A stretch of 64,000 nt of DNA from Mesorhizobium liriopis (GTDB lineage: Bacteria; Pseudomonadota; Alphaproteobacteria; Rhizobiales; Rhizobiaceae). Location: the NCBI RefSeq assembly GCF_024053505.1, contig NZ_JAMXQS010000008.1:124001-188000 (forward strand). The letters run 5' to 3'. The position numbers were made by a program, and so were the translations under genes. Shown piece after piece: positions 27,243 through 35,365 of this stretch. Under the pieces are notes generated by a model. It was given only the letters and a program-made list of their open reading frames with translations, was not told the DNA's origin and did not search any database. Each line of letters opens with the position of its first letter. Within the stretch, counting starts at the first letter, position 1.

Positions 27243-27926
27243 TTGGAAACGAAAAACGAGGCGAAACGGCCAATTCGCAAGCGACCACAGACGGTTGGGC
27301 GGTCTGAAAAGCCGTTCCGACTGCTGGCGTCTTCGAAGCTCTCGGATAGGAAAATCCGGCAGGTTTTGCGATGCTACGCAGACGGCAAGACGCCGAAGGA
27401 AGCGGGCGACATTACCGGCCTCAGCCATGTCAGCATCTATCGCCTCTACCGGCTTATCCGCGAACGTCTCTTCTATGTCGGCATCTACCGCACCAAGGTT
27501 GATTTCATCGAACACGCCAAGCGCGGCGAAGAAGAGGGACCGTATTTTGACTGGAGCGGGTTCGATCGCTTCATCCGCGAAAAGCTCGGAGCGCATCGCG
27601 GCATCAGGAAGCAGAACTACAACCTTTACCTCTCGCAGGCGATCTTCCGCTTCGAGGCGCAGTATAGTGGCGGCCAGCTTTACCGGCTGCTGCTGATCAC
27701 CATCAAAGCGACCGGGCCGCTGAACCGGAAACCCGTCGGCTTCAAGCAGGCAGCCTTTCAGCGTGAAATCCTCCGCCTGAACATGGCCGAGATACGAAAA
27801 TCGATGCGCGAACTCGACTGGGGTTCGGAATTTCAGACGTATATGCGGGCCGCGACGGATTGGCTTGAAAGCCGAACCGAGGAATTCGTCGAAACGCTCG
27901 AAGAGCTGGAGAAGCCGCACCGCTGA
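27243..27926 (+). CDS. HTH-containing protein of unknown function
   Basis: This 227-residue protein starts at a TTG at 27243 with GGAGA upstream. A basic N-terminus (KRPIRKRPQTVGRSEKPFR) precedes a helix-turn-helix-like stretch, KIRQVLRCYADGKTPKEAGDITGLSHVSIYRLYRLI, near residues 35 to 70, similar to the N-terminal DNA-binding segment of some transposases and resolvases. The remainder (GIRKQNYNLYLSQAIFRFEAQY and SMRELDWGSEFQTYMRAATDWL) matches nothing I can name; no DDE catalytic triad is evident. It is divergent from the recombinase operon and may regulate it. Confidence 0.6.
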   Translation: METKNEAKRPIRKRPQTVGRSEKPFRLLASSKLSDRKIRQVLRCYADGKTPKEAGDITGLSHVSIYRLYRLIRERLFYVGIYRTKVDFIEHAKRGEEEGPYFDWSGFDRFIREKLGAHRGIRKQNYNLYLSQAIFRFEAQYSGGQLYRLLLITIKATGPLNRKPVGFKQAAFQREILRLNMAEIRKSMRELDWGSEFQTYMRAATDWLESRTEEFVETLEELEKPHR

Positions 27927-27991
27927 GCGGCAATTCAAAAACTGCCGACCGCAGGATTCACAAATCGCTGTTCGAAGCGCAGAATCCAGTA

Positions 27992-28288
27992 ATGTCCAAA
28001 ACCTTCGACCCCATGCTCGCGAGCCTTGCCGAGGTCAAAGAGCAAATCGAAAAGCTCGAACGCTGCATCGCCATCTATCACGAGGGCGAAGAGGATACAG
28101 GCGCGGGCGCATATGACTATCACCGCACGCTCTACTGGCGGGCGATGGGCATCGGCCGCGTCATCGGCTTCATGCAGAAGCTGCTGCAAGCTCAGGAGGT
28201 CGCGGCGAGACAGGTCTTCCGGGCTCAAATGATAGCGCGGGGCAAGGCGGGCCATCCGCTGACAAGCTCGCCAGTCAAAGAGGAATAG
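27992..28288 (+). CDS. small protein of unknown function, first of five coupled small genes
   Basis: A 98-residue protein, predicted mostly helical: MLASLAEVKEQIEKLERCIAIYHEG, then YDYHRTLYWRAMGIGRVIGFMQKLLQAQEVAAR. No signal peptide or recognised domain. The five small genes between 27992 and 29192 are packed with gaps or overlaps of a few bases and run away from the recombinase. Confidence 0.5.
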   Translation: MSKTFDPMLASLAEVKEQIEKLERCIAIYHEGEEDTGAGAYDYHRTLYWRAMGIGRVIGFMQKLLQAQEVAARQVFRAQMIARGKAGHPLTSSPVKEE

Positions 28289-28292
28289 GGGC

Positions 28293-28544
28293 ATGAACGA
28301 AACCGCGCGGCCTTTTACCGAGGACGATCTAAACGTCCTCCGCACGGCAGCGGTTTCGATACTGGCTCATCGCGAGGCGATGCCGGGCGACACTGCGCTG
28401 CGCCGCTTTCACCGCGAGCGCATGCTCTCGGACGCGGAAGTCTGGCTTACGGCTGCCGAAAACCCGAGCACCTGGGAAGCGATGGAGGAGGAGATGTTCG
28501 CCCGCGAGCGGGAGATCATGCGGAGGCACGATGTGACGCCATGA
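28293..28544 (+). CDS. small protein of unknown function
   Basis: An 83-residue acidic protein starting four bases after the previous gene. It contains ARPFTEDDLNVLRTAAVSIL and EAMEEEMFAREREIMRR. No domain recognised. Its stop overlaps the ATG of the next small gene (ATGA), indicating translational coupling. Confidence 0.5.
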   Translation: MNETARPFTEDDLNVLRTAAVSILAHREAMPGDTALRRFHRERMLSDAEVWLTAAENPSTWEAMEEEMFAREREIMRRHDVTP

Positions 28545-28696
28545 CCGTCGCCGATATCGCAGCCAAAATCGCCGCGATCGAAAGTGAGCCGCAGGCAACG
28601 CCTTGGGAGCGCCAGCGGGTAATCTGCCTTCGCCGGATGTGGACCATCTACCTGATCGCAGCCAGGACTGAAGCATCCGCATGGCCGGCGGGTTAG
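28541..28696 (+). CDS. 51-residue protein of unknown function
   Basis: Starts in an ATGA overlap with the preceding stop and ends at TAG 28694 to 28696. The product begins MTVADIAAKIAAIESEPQA and includes PWERQRVICLRRMWTIYLIAA. It is short, and evidence is the coupled start and the consistent codon use across the small-gene string. Confidence 0.4.
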   Translation: MTVADIAAKIAAIESEPQATPWERQRVICLRRMWTIYLIAARTEASAWPAG

Positions 28697-29022
28697 CCTC
28701 GCTACGCCCGGTTCTGATGCTTGAGGCGAACGCCATCATCGCGGCGCTCGATCTTGTATGCCGCATCAACCGCCAGTTCAGGGACGCCGGGGACGAGCTT
28801 CTCAAACTCGCGGCACTCGGCGTCGATGGGGATGACGACTCCCTGCCCGAGCCGGATATGCAGAAACTCGCAGAATTGCCTGACACGCTCTGGCACACGC
28901 TGAAGGAAGAGCTGACATCGGCGATCGAACTCGCTGACCTGCCAGCGCCTCGCAAATCCCATTGGCAGGTAGCCCTGGACGCAGCACTTCGACACGCACA
29001 GACGGAGACTGCTCCGACATGA
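28681..29022 (+). CDS. small protein of unknown function
   Basis: A 113-residue acidic protein: MLEANAIIAALDLVCRINRQ then FRDAGDELLKLAALGVDGDDDSLPEPDMQKLAELPDTLW. It overlaps the previous gene by 16 bases and the next by four. Repeated leucines suggest a helical bundle; nothing recognised. Confidence 0.5.
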   Translation: MAGGLASLRPVLMLEANAIIAALDLVCRINRQFRDAGDELLKLAALGVDGDDDSLPEPDMQKLAELPDTLWHTLKEELTSAIELADLPAPRKSHWQVALDAALRHAQTETAPT

Positions 29023-29192
29023 CAGCCGCCAACGACAACACGCCAGCACATATCCGCAGTGCGATCGTCGAAAGCATGGAATGGCACTGGCGGCACTTTT
29101 ACAAGGTCGAGGGACGCAGCAACGAGCTGGACGCTGAGCGCGATCGCCGCTTGATCGAAAAAATGCGCTCAGCTGTGATCCTGTTCGGTTAG
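29019..29192 (+). CDS. 57-residue protein of unknown function
   Basis: Starts at an ATGA overlap with the previous gene. The product includes HIRSAIVESMEWHWRHFYKVEGRS and ELDAERDRRLIEKMRSAVILFG. It closes the coupled small-gene string. A longer frame from 28962 has no ribosome site. Confidence 0.45.
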   Translation: MTAANDNTPAHIRSAIVESMEWHWRHFYKVEGRSNELDAERDRRLIEKMRSAVILFG

Positions 29193-29333
29193 AGCTCAGT
29201 AGCGTTGGCGAGCGAGATCACTTCTCGCCATGGCACTGTCGCAGATCACGCAGGCGCGGCCTTCCGCTCGGCTGATTTTTGAGACAATCAAGACCGGGCG
29301 AGGCCAATCTTTTCTCTTACGATCGGCGCTAGG

Positions 29334-30563
29334 CTAGCTCTGCCGCGCCTGAACGAGGTCGATGAACTCGGATACCTGCATTAGAGAACTTCTCTGGGCG
29401 GTCTGATAGGTCCCATGCACCTTTTCCGGCAGGACGAGCTGAAGTTTCGCGCGCTTCATCTCATCCGTTTGAGTAACAGAGATGCCGGGCTCCAGCGTCA
29501 GCAGGTGCTTTTCTTCGATCCGGTCGGCTTCGCTGAGGACCTGTCGCCACCGGTCCTTGCAGCTGGTTTTCGCTCCCAGCATCGTCAGCTTTGCGACCGG
29601 CCACGCCGGATTGTGGTAAGCCGCCTCATCGGGAAACAGAAAATCAGGGCCGTTACGTTTTTCGGTGGTCGCTTCACGCTTGTAGATCACGCCGTGCTGT
29701 TTCAGCAGCGCTTCGATGTGATTGCCCAGCGCCCATCCCGCACGTGATTTTCTTCGGTTCTGGACGCTGAGCGAGAATTTAACGAAGTCCTCAACATCGG
29801 CCTTGCCATCAGTGATGAAGCCCTTTTGAAGGCGGTCCGCCACGATATGACGCTCCAGCGTCATAAAGAGGCGCTCTTCAAGGTCCATCCATTCGAGCAG
29901 TGCCAGATCGGGATCAGCCTTTGCATCGACATCTTTGGCGAGCCGCCGCGTAAATTCCGAAAACTCCCTCGTGCCTGGAAAGCTTGCCCCGAATTTTGCG
30001 AGTATCTGATCGAGCCACTGATCCTCAGTGGCTATGACCTCGACATTGATCAGTTCGAGGATATAGCGGCTGACGAGATCGAGACTCCGGCCGCCATCTT
30101 CCCGATAATCCCGCTGGGAGATCACATTGTCGGCCGTCAGGCCAAGCCCGAACAGCCAGAGAAGCTGCTGTTCGATGGAGCTGCCATGCGTACAGAAAAG
30201 CGCCACAAGCGAGCCATCGCGCGGCTGGCAGAGAAATAGCGTGTCGCCAGCCTTGGCACGGTAAACAACGTCTTCGGAGGCGGCCGGATAATAAAGGCGG
30301 TATTCGGGGTCGCGATGGGACTGTCCCTTGCGGCTGTCATACCAAGTGCCGGTCAGAGGCAGGCTTACCGGCGGTTCCTCATCACTAAGCCAGACATAGG
30401 TAACGTCGATCTTTGTCTTCTCAGGGGGCGATCCGAGGAAAGCCCGGAAGTCGCTGATGCCCTGAAGCTCATGGCCGCGGGAGACCCTCGGATCAACCTC
30501 GGTGCCCTTAAGCGTCTTTGCACCAACGCCAACGAAGTAGTCAGACAGGGCACCCTGTTTCAT
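29334..30563 (-). CDS. type II restriction endonuclease, EcoRII family
   Basis: This 409-residue enzyme matches the two-domain EcoRII plan. The N-terminal effector domain includes VTYVWLSDEEPPVSLPLTGTWYDSRKG near residue 54 and GDTLFLCQPRDGSLVALF near 106. The catalytic C-terminal domain has GPDFLFPDEAAYHNPAWP with Asp307, followed by LGAKTSCKDRWRQVLSEADRI with Lys332, Lys336 and Arg338, the signature of this nuclease group, which cleaves CCWGG. Specificity here is inferred from homology. It overlaps the vsr stop by four bases, and the operon order is dcm-vsr-restriction enzyme, so the methylase is made first. Confidence 0.88.
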   Translation of the reverse strand: MKQGALSDYFVGVGAKTLKGTEVDPRVSRGHELQGISDFRAFLGSPPEKTKIDVTYVWLSDEEPPVSLPLTGTWYDSRKGQSHRDPEYRLYYPAASEDVVYRAKAGDTLFLCQPRDGSLVALFCTHGSSIEQQLLWLFGLGLTADNVISQRDYREDGGRSLDLVSRYILELINVEVIATEDQWLDQILAKFGASFPGTREFSEFTRRLAKDVDAKADPDLALLEWMDLEERLFMTLERHIVADRLQKGFITDGKADVEDFVKFSLSVQNRRKSRAGWALGNHIEALLKQHGVIYKREATTEKRNGPDFLFPDEAAYHNPAWPVAKLTMLGAKTSCKDRWRQVLSEADRIEEKHLLTLEPGISVTQTDEMKRAKLQLVLPEKVHGTYQTAQRSSLMQVSEFIDLVQARQS

Positions 30564-31018
30564 GCGGTCTCCGAACGGATTTCATAAAGGTTGGAATCTG
30601 ACCTGATCCAGTCAGCCGCCCGCCGGACAGTCTCTTGAAGCCCGATCTGGCCCGGCCCCCGGAACGCGCATTCCCAGATGGCGAGCTGCCGCCAGCCCAT
30701 CCCCGAGAGGCGCAACCGGACCTCTGCATCCCGCGCCTGGTTGCGGCCGATCTTCTGCTGCCAGAATTCCTGCCGCGTTCCCGGCAGGCGGAACAGGGAG
30801 CAGTCATGCCCATGCCAGAAACATCCATGCACGAAGACCGCCGCCCTGTATTTTGGAAACACCAGGTCTGGCCGGCCGGGCAGCTCTTTCGCATGAAGAC
30901 GGAAGCGGAACCCCATCGCATGCAGCGCGCTGCGGATCACCAGCTCGGGCTTTGTGTTAACGGCCCTGATGCCGGACATCATCCGGCTTCGCGTCTGCTG
31001 GTCTACGACATCAGGCAA
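30560..31018 (-). CDS. vsr: very short patch repair endonuclease
   Basis: A 152-residue nuclease that nicks next to T:G mismatches arising from deamination of 5-methylcytosine. The catalytic region ELPGRPDLVFPKYR (Asp51) and VFVHGCFWHGHDC (His64, His69) has the same residue numbers as in E. coli Vsr. The opening QQTRSRMMSGIRAVNTKPEL is equally typical. It overlaps the methyltransferase end by eight bases. It protects the host from mutation at the methylated site. Confidence 0.96.
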   Translation of the reverse strand: MPDVVDQQTRSRMMSGIRAVNTKPELVIRSALHAMGFRFRLHAKELPGRPDLVFPKYRAAVFVHGCFWHGHDCSLFRLPGTRQEFWQQKIGRNQARDAEVRLRLSGMGWRQLAIWECAFRGPGQIGLQETVRRAADWIRSDSNLYEIRSETA

Positions 31019-32252
31019 CGGCTCTGACTTCCTCTTCAGCCAGAATGACCCGTTCTTCGGCGAGGATGTATGGCAGCATATGCCGGGCGACGGCTTCTAC
31101 GACAGGCACCACGACCGCGTTGCCGAACTGGCGATAGGCTTGCGTGTCAGAGACTACAATGTCGAAAGGCTTTCCGTCCGGCTTCTCAAAGCCCATAAGG
31201 CGCGCGCATTCGCGCGGCGTAAGGCGGCGCGGATTTTTCCGGCTCTGCCGGATGAGGATTTCCGAGCCGTCCTTGTGATAGCGGGCCGAGAGGGTGCGGG
31301 CGACATCGTTCGGGCCGAAGAGGCCGAACCCAAACCCGTTGCCCGCAAGGCGGTGCTTTTCCGCGTAATTCTGGAGATAGGTCCAGAGGTGGTCCGACAG
31401 CGTATAACGGTCCAGAACCTTGCCTTTTGGTCCGGCCGTGAAACGCCCATCCGCCTCTTCGCTTCCATCCTCCGGGTGAAGGATCGAGCGTAGTGCCGGA
31501 TTATCGGCCGCGTCGGTCAGTCCGAGACTGCTGAAATCGAAGCTGTTCTCTTCCCTGAAGCCGACAATGAATATTCGCTCGCGGTGTTGGGGCACCCAAG
31601 AGCGTGCATCGATGATGCGGGTCTGAACCTGATAACCGAGGTCCTCCCGCAGAGTTTTCATGATGATATCAAACGTCCGGCCTTTGTCATGACTCTTCAG
31701 GTTTTTGACGTTTTCCAGCAGGAATGCTTTGGGACGATGGTGCTGGATGATGCGGGCTACGTCGAAAAAGAGTGTCCCTTGAACATCGCATTGAAACCCG
31801 TGTGGCCGGTTGAGGGAGTTCTTTTTTGACACGCCGGCAAGCGAGAAGGGCTGGCAAGGAAATCCAGCCAGCAGTACATCATGCGCCGGGATCGCCTCCG
31901 CAGGAATGGCCGTTATATCCCCTGCCAATTCATGATCGATCGCGTAGTTTGCCCGGTAAGTCCTTTGCGAAAATGCATCCCACTCGGATGTGAAGACGCA
32001 TTTGCCGCCGAGCGGCTCGAAGGCCCTTCGGAAGCCGCCAATCCCGGCAAACAGGTCGATGAACGTGAATCGCGGTTCAGCATTAAGAAGCTTTTCGCCG
32101 ATTTTACCTCGTATAAGTTCCATGACAGGTTTGCGGGGTGAAGTAACGCCGCTTTCCCACCTGTAAACTGTCCTTTCATCGAACCCCATCTCGCGTGCAA
32201 CCTCCTGGATGGTGAGGCCTGCCTGCTGCCGAAGTTCTGAAAACGGTGTCAT
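31011..32252 (-). CDS. DNA (cytosine-5-)-methyltransferase with N-terminal HTH
   Basis: This 413-residue enzyme has an XRE-type helix-turn-helix at residues 5 to 36 (LRQQAGLTIQEVAREMGFDE, RTVYRWESG), then all C5-methylase blocks: FIDLFAGIGGFRRAF near 64, catalytic Cys133 in FPCQPFSLAG, LLENVKNL near 178, QHRERIFIVGF near 205, RRLTPRECARLMGF near 345 and FGNAVVVPVVEAV near 375. It most likely methylates CCWGG, matching the EcoRII-type enzyme. The HTH suggests it represses its own promoter, as known for some dcm-type and EcoRII-type methylases. The RBS GGAGGG is close to the ATG at 32252. Confidence 0.93.
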   Translation of the reverse strand: MTPFSELRQQAGLTIQEVAREMGFDERTVYRWESGVTSPRKPVMELIRGKIGEKLLNAEPRFTFIDLFAGIGGFRRAFEPLGGKCVFTSEWDAFSQRTYRANYAIDHELAGDITAIPAEAIPAHDVLLAGFPCQPFSLAGVSKKNSLNRPHGFQCDVQGTLFFDVARIIQHHRPKAFLLENVKNLKSHDKGRTFDIIMKTLREDLGYQVQTRIIDARSWVPQHRERIFIVGFREENSFDFSSLGLTDAADNPALRSILHPEDGSEEADGRFTAGPKGKVLDRYTLSDHLWTYLQNYAEKHRLAGNGFGFGLFGPNDVARTLSARYHKDGSEILIRQSRKNPRRLTPRECARLMGFEKPDGKPFDIVVSDTQAYRQFGNAVVVPVVEAVARHMLPYILAEERVILAEEEVRAVA

Positions 32253-32284
32253 GAAACCCCTCCATTGAGATTCTCTGGGAGCAA

Positions 32285-32295
32285 TTATGACATAA
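32285..32295 (-). promoter_or_regulatory. palindrome at the methyltransferase promoter, probable operator
   Basis: TTATG and CATAA form a perfect 5-bp inverted repeat around one base, followed by a direct repeat ATGACAT. Read toward the methylase, TTGTTC with 17 bases to CATTAT is a reasonable promoter, and the palindrome falls at its -10 side. The enzyme's own HTH is the obvious candidate repressor. Confidence 0.4.
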
Positions 32296-32480
32296 TGACA
32301 TTAGAACATAAGGAGAACAATGAAACTTTCGTAGTGAAGTCCACAGGAGTTGTTGCAGTCGTCTATCGGTTTTTGGACTATCAGACTTCAGTTGATGCAC
32401 GCCTCCCGCTTGAGGCGCGGGGCGCCATAAAAACCCTTTTAGATCAGTGGTTTATTGCAATAAGTCCTGCAAAAAATCTA

Positions 32481-32499
32481 TAACATTTCGGAAATGTTA
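32481..32499. promoter_or_regulatory. perfect 9-bp palindrome upstream of the GHKL operon promoter
   Basis: TAACATTTC and GAAATGTTA are exact inverted repeats separated by a single G. A third half-like AACATTT follows at 32502. The site ends nine bases before the -35 hexamer of the rightward promoter, a position suited to an activator or to looping repression. It lies in the shared region between the methylase and the GHKL operon. Confidence 0.55.
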
Positions 32500-32507
32500 C
32501 AAACATT

Positions 32508-32536
32508 TTGACTCTGCATGCCTTGTGCGGCATAAA
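32508..32536 (+). promoter_or_regulatory. sigma-70-like promoter for the GHKL operon
   Basis: TTGACT at 32508 to 32513 and CATAAA at 32531 to 32536 are separated by exactly 17 bases. A start near 32543 would leave a very short leader before the ribosome site AAGGA and the ATG at 32557. Confidence 0.5.
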
Positions 32537-32556
32537 TTAGTACAAGGATGGCTAAT

Positions 32557-32784
32557 ATGCGCGATAAACGACAGAAATTTGTGGATCTGGCAGAAGCTAG
32601 AGTTAATAGGGCAATCAAGGATGTGCGTCTGATCGGCAACCTGTCGAACAGAAGCGCCTACACGTACGCAGACGAGGACGTGCGCAAGATATTCCGGGTC
32701 CTGCAGAAAGAACTGGATGCTGCGAAGTCAAAATTTTCAGGAGGGAGCGGTGATCGTGAAAGCGATTTTCGTCTGGAGGAATAA
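32557..32784 (+). CDS. small conserved-looking protein heading the GHKL operon
   Basis: I use the ATG at 32557 because AAGGA lies eight bases upstream; the ATG at 32548 would overlap the ribosome site. The 75-residue product begins MRDKRQKFVDLAEARVNRAI and continues with LIGNLSNRSAYTYADEDV and IFRVLQKELDAAKSKF. It is basic, helical and has no signal peptide. I recall similar short proteins next to restriction islands but can give no function. Its stop shares one base with the GHKL start (TAATG), so expression is tightly coupled. Confidence 0.65.
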   Translation: MRDKRQKFVDLAEARVNRAIKDVRLIGNLSNRSAYTYADEDVRKIFRVLQKELDAAKSKFSGGSGDRESDFRLEE

Positions 32785-34607
32785 TGGGAAAGTGGGAATT
32801 CAACGAGGCTAACCCGTCTAGCGTACAACAGGAGCTGACGCAGCGCGATCAATTCAACAATGATGAAGTTTCGCTCGCCGAAGCATTGGTGCGGGAAGTT
32901 ATCCAGAACTCGGCCGATGCAACGACGAATTCAGGTTCGGTTAAAGTGCGATTCTCACTTGAGACCCTTGAGGGCGTCAGAGCGGATAACCTCAGGAATT
33001 TGTTTGATAAACTCGAACCAGATTTCACGGCCTGCTCAATCGACACAGCGCCGCTTGAGGCTGCTCATATCCGAATTCTTGTGATCGAGGATTTCAATAC
33101 AAAGGGACTGACGGGAGCAGTTGATCTTCTCGACGAGGAAAACTTCCGCAACTTCTTTCGTCGTCATGGTCGATCTGGAAAAAGTGGAAAAGCAGGCGGA
33201 CGTTGGGGGCTTGGTAAGCTCGTCTATTCGTCATCCTCACTGATCAGGACATTCTTCGGAGTGACCGTCCGTGAGGGTGATGCCGGACCTCTTCTTATGG
33301 GGCAGGCGGTGTTGTCCAATCACGTGGTGGGCAGCGTAATGCGCGAGGCGCATGGCTTCTATCACGGTGGCCGTTCTTCTGCGCCGCTAAAGCTTCAAAT
33401 GCCGATAACTGACGCGGTGGAAGTCGCGAAGTTTTCTGCTTTAACTGGCGTCACCCGAACATCACAGACCGGGCTTTCGATTGTGATTCCTTGCCTGAAT
33501 CCTGCAATAACGGACGAGGCAATGCGGGAGGCGGTAATCAACCACTACTACTTCCCTCTGCTAGCGGGCGCCCTCGAAGTTGAAGTGGGAAATACGTTGA
33601 TCAACGCCGAAACTTTCCACACTGTTGCCGCGACGATCAAGAAAAAGGCCACAGACGCAATCCCATACGGGTTCGTGGAAGCCGTCAGTCAGAAACTCTC
33701 GAAGGAACCAACTTTCGTTGCTGCCAAAGCGATCGGGAGCCAAGAATTTGATGAGACCTTCATCCCCGAAGACCAGCTGGCCGCTCTCAAGGCATCATAT
33801 GCTGCAGGAGAACTCGTCGATATACGTGTCCCCGTCAAGCTCCGCGCCAAAACCGGCGCGGAACTCACCAGCTACGTCGACCTCTATCTCTTGATGCTGC
33901 CCGAGGACGAAAAGCCATTTGCGCTTTTTACGCGTGGTATGATCACCCTTCCCGGCGAGCGCCGCTATTTTGTCGGATCGCCCGCCTTCGGCGCAATGGT
34001 CGCGCGAGACGAAGCAATCTGCGCCTTTTTGGGCGATGCGGAGAACCCAGCGCACACTGCCTGGAACTCGAAGGCTGAAAAGCTTGGGGTGAACTGGCGC
34101 GGAGCGGGAAGCACCCTGACTACGGTACGTCACGCTTTGAAAAACCTGTATGGTCTGATTGCCGGACAGATCGATGCCGTCGACGAGAATGCGCTCATCG
34201 ACTTTTTTTCGATCGCTGATCACACTCCATCTGCCAAAGGCAAAAACAAGAAGACTCCCAAGCCAAAGCCGCCAAAAACTCCAGTACTTAAGGCGATCAG
34301 CATCAAACCGGGCAAGGGGGGCTTTGAGGTTAAGGCCGGCCCCGGGGCAGCCGGGTGGACTTTCCCACGTAACATCCGGGTGCGTTGCGCATATGATATG
34401 ATCGGAGCCAATCCGTTTAATCGCCACAGTCCCTTTGATTTCGATCTGACAAAAGGTGATCTTACCGTTTCTGCCACAGACGCTGTAGTCGAGATCGTAA
34501 AGCCGAACGTGATCAGGATTTCCGCGACCGGAAAGAATTTCTCCGTCAACGTTCAGGGCTTCGATACGAATAGAGATGTTCTCGTTGATGCAAAGGCTGC
34601 ATCATGA
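32784..34607 (+). CDS. GHKL-superfamily ATPase (MutL/Hsp90/MORC-like) of a restriction-linked operon
   Basis: This 607-residue protein carries a GHKL ATP-binding fold in its first 200 residues: motif I EALVREVIQNSADATTN (Glu38, Asn42), motif II ILVIEDFNTKGLTG (Asp103) and a lid GGRWGLGKLVYSS near residue 138. The rest is not assignable, ending with an Ig-like or all-beta segment after a K/P-rich linker (KGKNKKTPKPKPPKTPVL). Comparative work on prokaryotic MORC/MutL relatives (Iyer, Abhiman and Aravind) places such ATPases in restriction systems. Here it lies directly opposite an EcoRII-type module. A GGAGGAA ribosome site overlaps the upstream stop. Confidence 0.75.
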   Translation: MGKWEFNEANPSSVQQELTQRDQFNNDEVSLAEALVREVIQNSADATTNSGSVKVRFSLETLEGVRADNLRNLFDKLEPDFTACSIDTAPLEAAHIRILVIEDFNTKGLTGAVDLLDEENFRNFFRRHGRSGKSGKAGGRWGLGKLVYSSSSLIRTFFGVTVREGDAGPLLMGQAVLSNHVVGSVMREAHGFYHGGRSSAPLKLQMPITDAVEVAKFSALTGVTRTSQTGLSIVIPCLNPAITDEAMREAVINHYYFPLLAGALEVEVGNTLINAETFHTVAATIKKKATDAIPYGFVEAVSQKLSKEPTFVAAKAIGSQEFDETFIPEDQLAALKASYAAGELVDIRVPVKLRAKTGAELTSYVDLYLLMLPEDEKPFALFTRGMITLPGERRYFVGSPAFGAMVARDEAICAFLGDAENPAHTAWNSKAEKLGVNWRGAGSTLTTVRHALKNLYGLIAGQIDAVDENALIDFFSIADHTPSAKGKNKKTPKPKPPKTPVLKAISIKPGKGGFEVKAGPGAAGWTFPRNIRVRCAYDMIGANPFNRHSPFDFDLTKGDLTVSATDAVVEIVKPNVIRISATGKNFSVNVQGFDTNRDVLVDAKAAS

Positions 34608-35365
34608 GCTCGGCGAAGCACAGGATAAATTCTACGGGCCGTAAGCGTCTCAACCTTGAAAAGGTTGACATCAGGCTTCTCACGGTAAAGCACGGCCAGC
34701 CATTGCAGGCTACTGCCTCTCTGAAGCTGGAAGACGAAGGCTTCGATGACGACGCCACAGTCGTGATCGAGGCATATCACTCTTCATCGGGTATGCGGTT
34801 TGACTGCGGCACCGTCGCTAACTTGAGCATACCAACCGTTATGACGCTCGACGAAGTTGACCAAGGCGGCAATGTGCTGTTCCGCGTCAAGATAATCGAC
34901 AGCAAGGTGCAGGGGCGCCTGATCGCATCGGCGGAACGTATTCAGCCGCGGAGCGATGACGACGAGGAGGGGCGTCGCAGCCTTTTCCCAATCATTGAGC
35001 GCGACCTCGGCAGCCTGTCCTGGAAAGTTGACATTGAAGGTGACGCGGCACCTGCGCTTGTTTTGAACAGCGCCGTTCCGGGTTTCAAGTTCCGTATCCT
35101 TGAAAATCCGCTGCTGCAGGGCGTACTGCTGCCGGCGGCATTGCGTATCGTGCTCGAGAAGATCGCTCAGGACCCCGCTAGCGAAGAAGGTGACTGGAAA
35201 GAGCAGTGGCTGGAGTACTGCCGGCACGATCTAGGAAACGAAGACGACCCCTCTGAATTGAGCGCAGAAGATCGTGAAATATGGGTATTCGAACTGGTCG
35301 AACGCTTCTGCGAAAGCAAGGATTTCATCGGGAAAATCAAAAAGGCGCTGGAGGGCGATGAGTGA
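34604..35365 (+). CDS. unknown protein of the GHKL operon
   Basis: A 253-residue acidic protein coupled by ATGA to the GHKL ATPase. The N-terminal 110 residues look like a beta-sandwich (DIRLLTVKHGQPLQATASLK, TVVIEAYHSSSGMRFDCG, VLFRVKIIDSKVQGRLIASA); the C-terminal half is helical (GVLLPAALRIVLEKIAQ, WLEYCRHDLGNEDDPS). No named domain is recognised. Its position between the ATPase and the last gene suggests a structural or target-recognition subunit. Confidence 0.65.
   Translation: MSSAKHRINSTGRKRLNLEKVDIRLLTVKHGQPLQATASLKLEDEGFDDDATVVIEAYHSSSGMRFDCGTVANLSIPTVMTLDEVDQGGNVLFRVKIIDSKVQGRLIASAERIQPRSDDDEEGRRSLFPIIERDLGSLSWKVDIEGDAAPALVLNSAVPGFKFRILENPLLQGVLLPAALRIVLEKIAQDPASEEGDWKEQWLEYCRHDLGNEDDPSELSAEDREIWVFELVERFCESKDFIGKIKKALEGDE

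Noticed and set aside
27243-27926. Insertion sequence transposase
   Set aside because: The HTH part resembles a transposase N-terminus, but there is no catalytic DDE pattern and no terminal inverted repeats were seen around it.
32265-32483. Small reading frame of 72 codons in the divergent control region
   Set aside because: It lies over the promoter and palindrome region, has no good ribosome site and encodes nothing recognisable.
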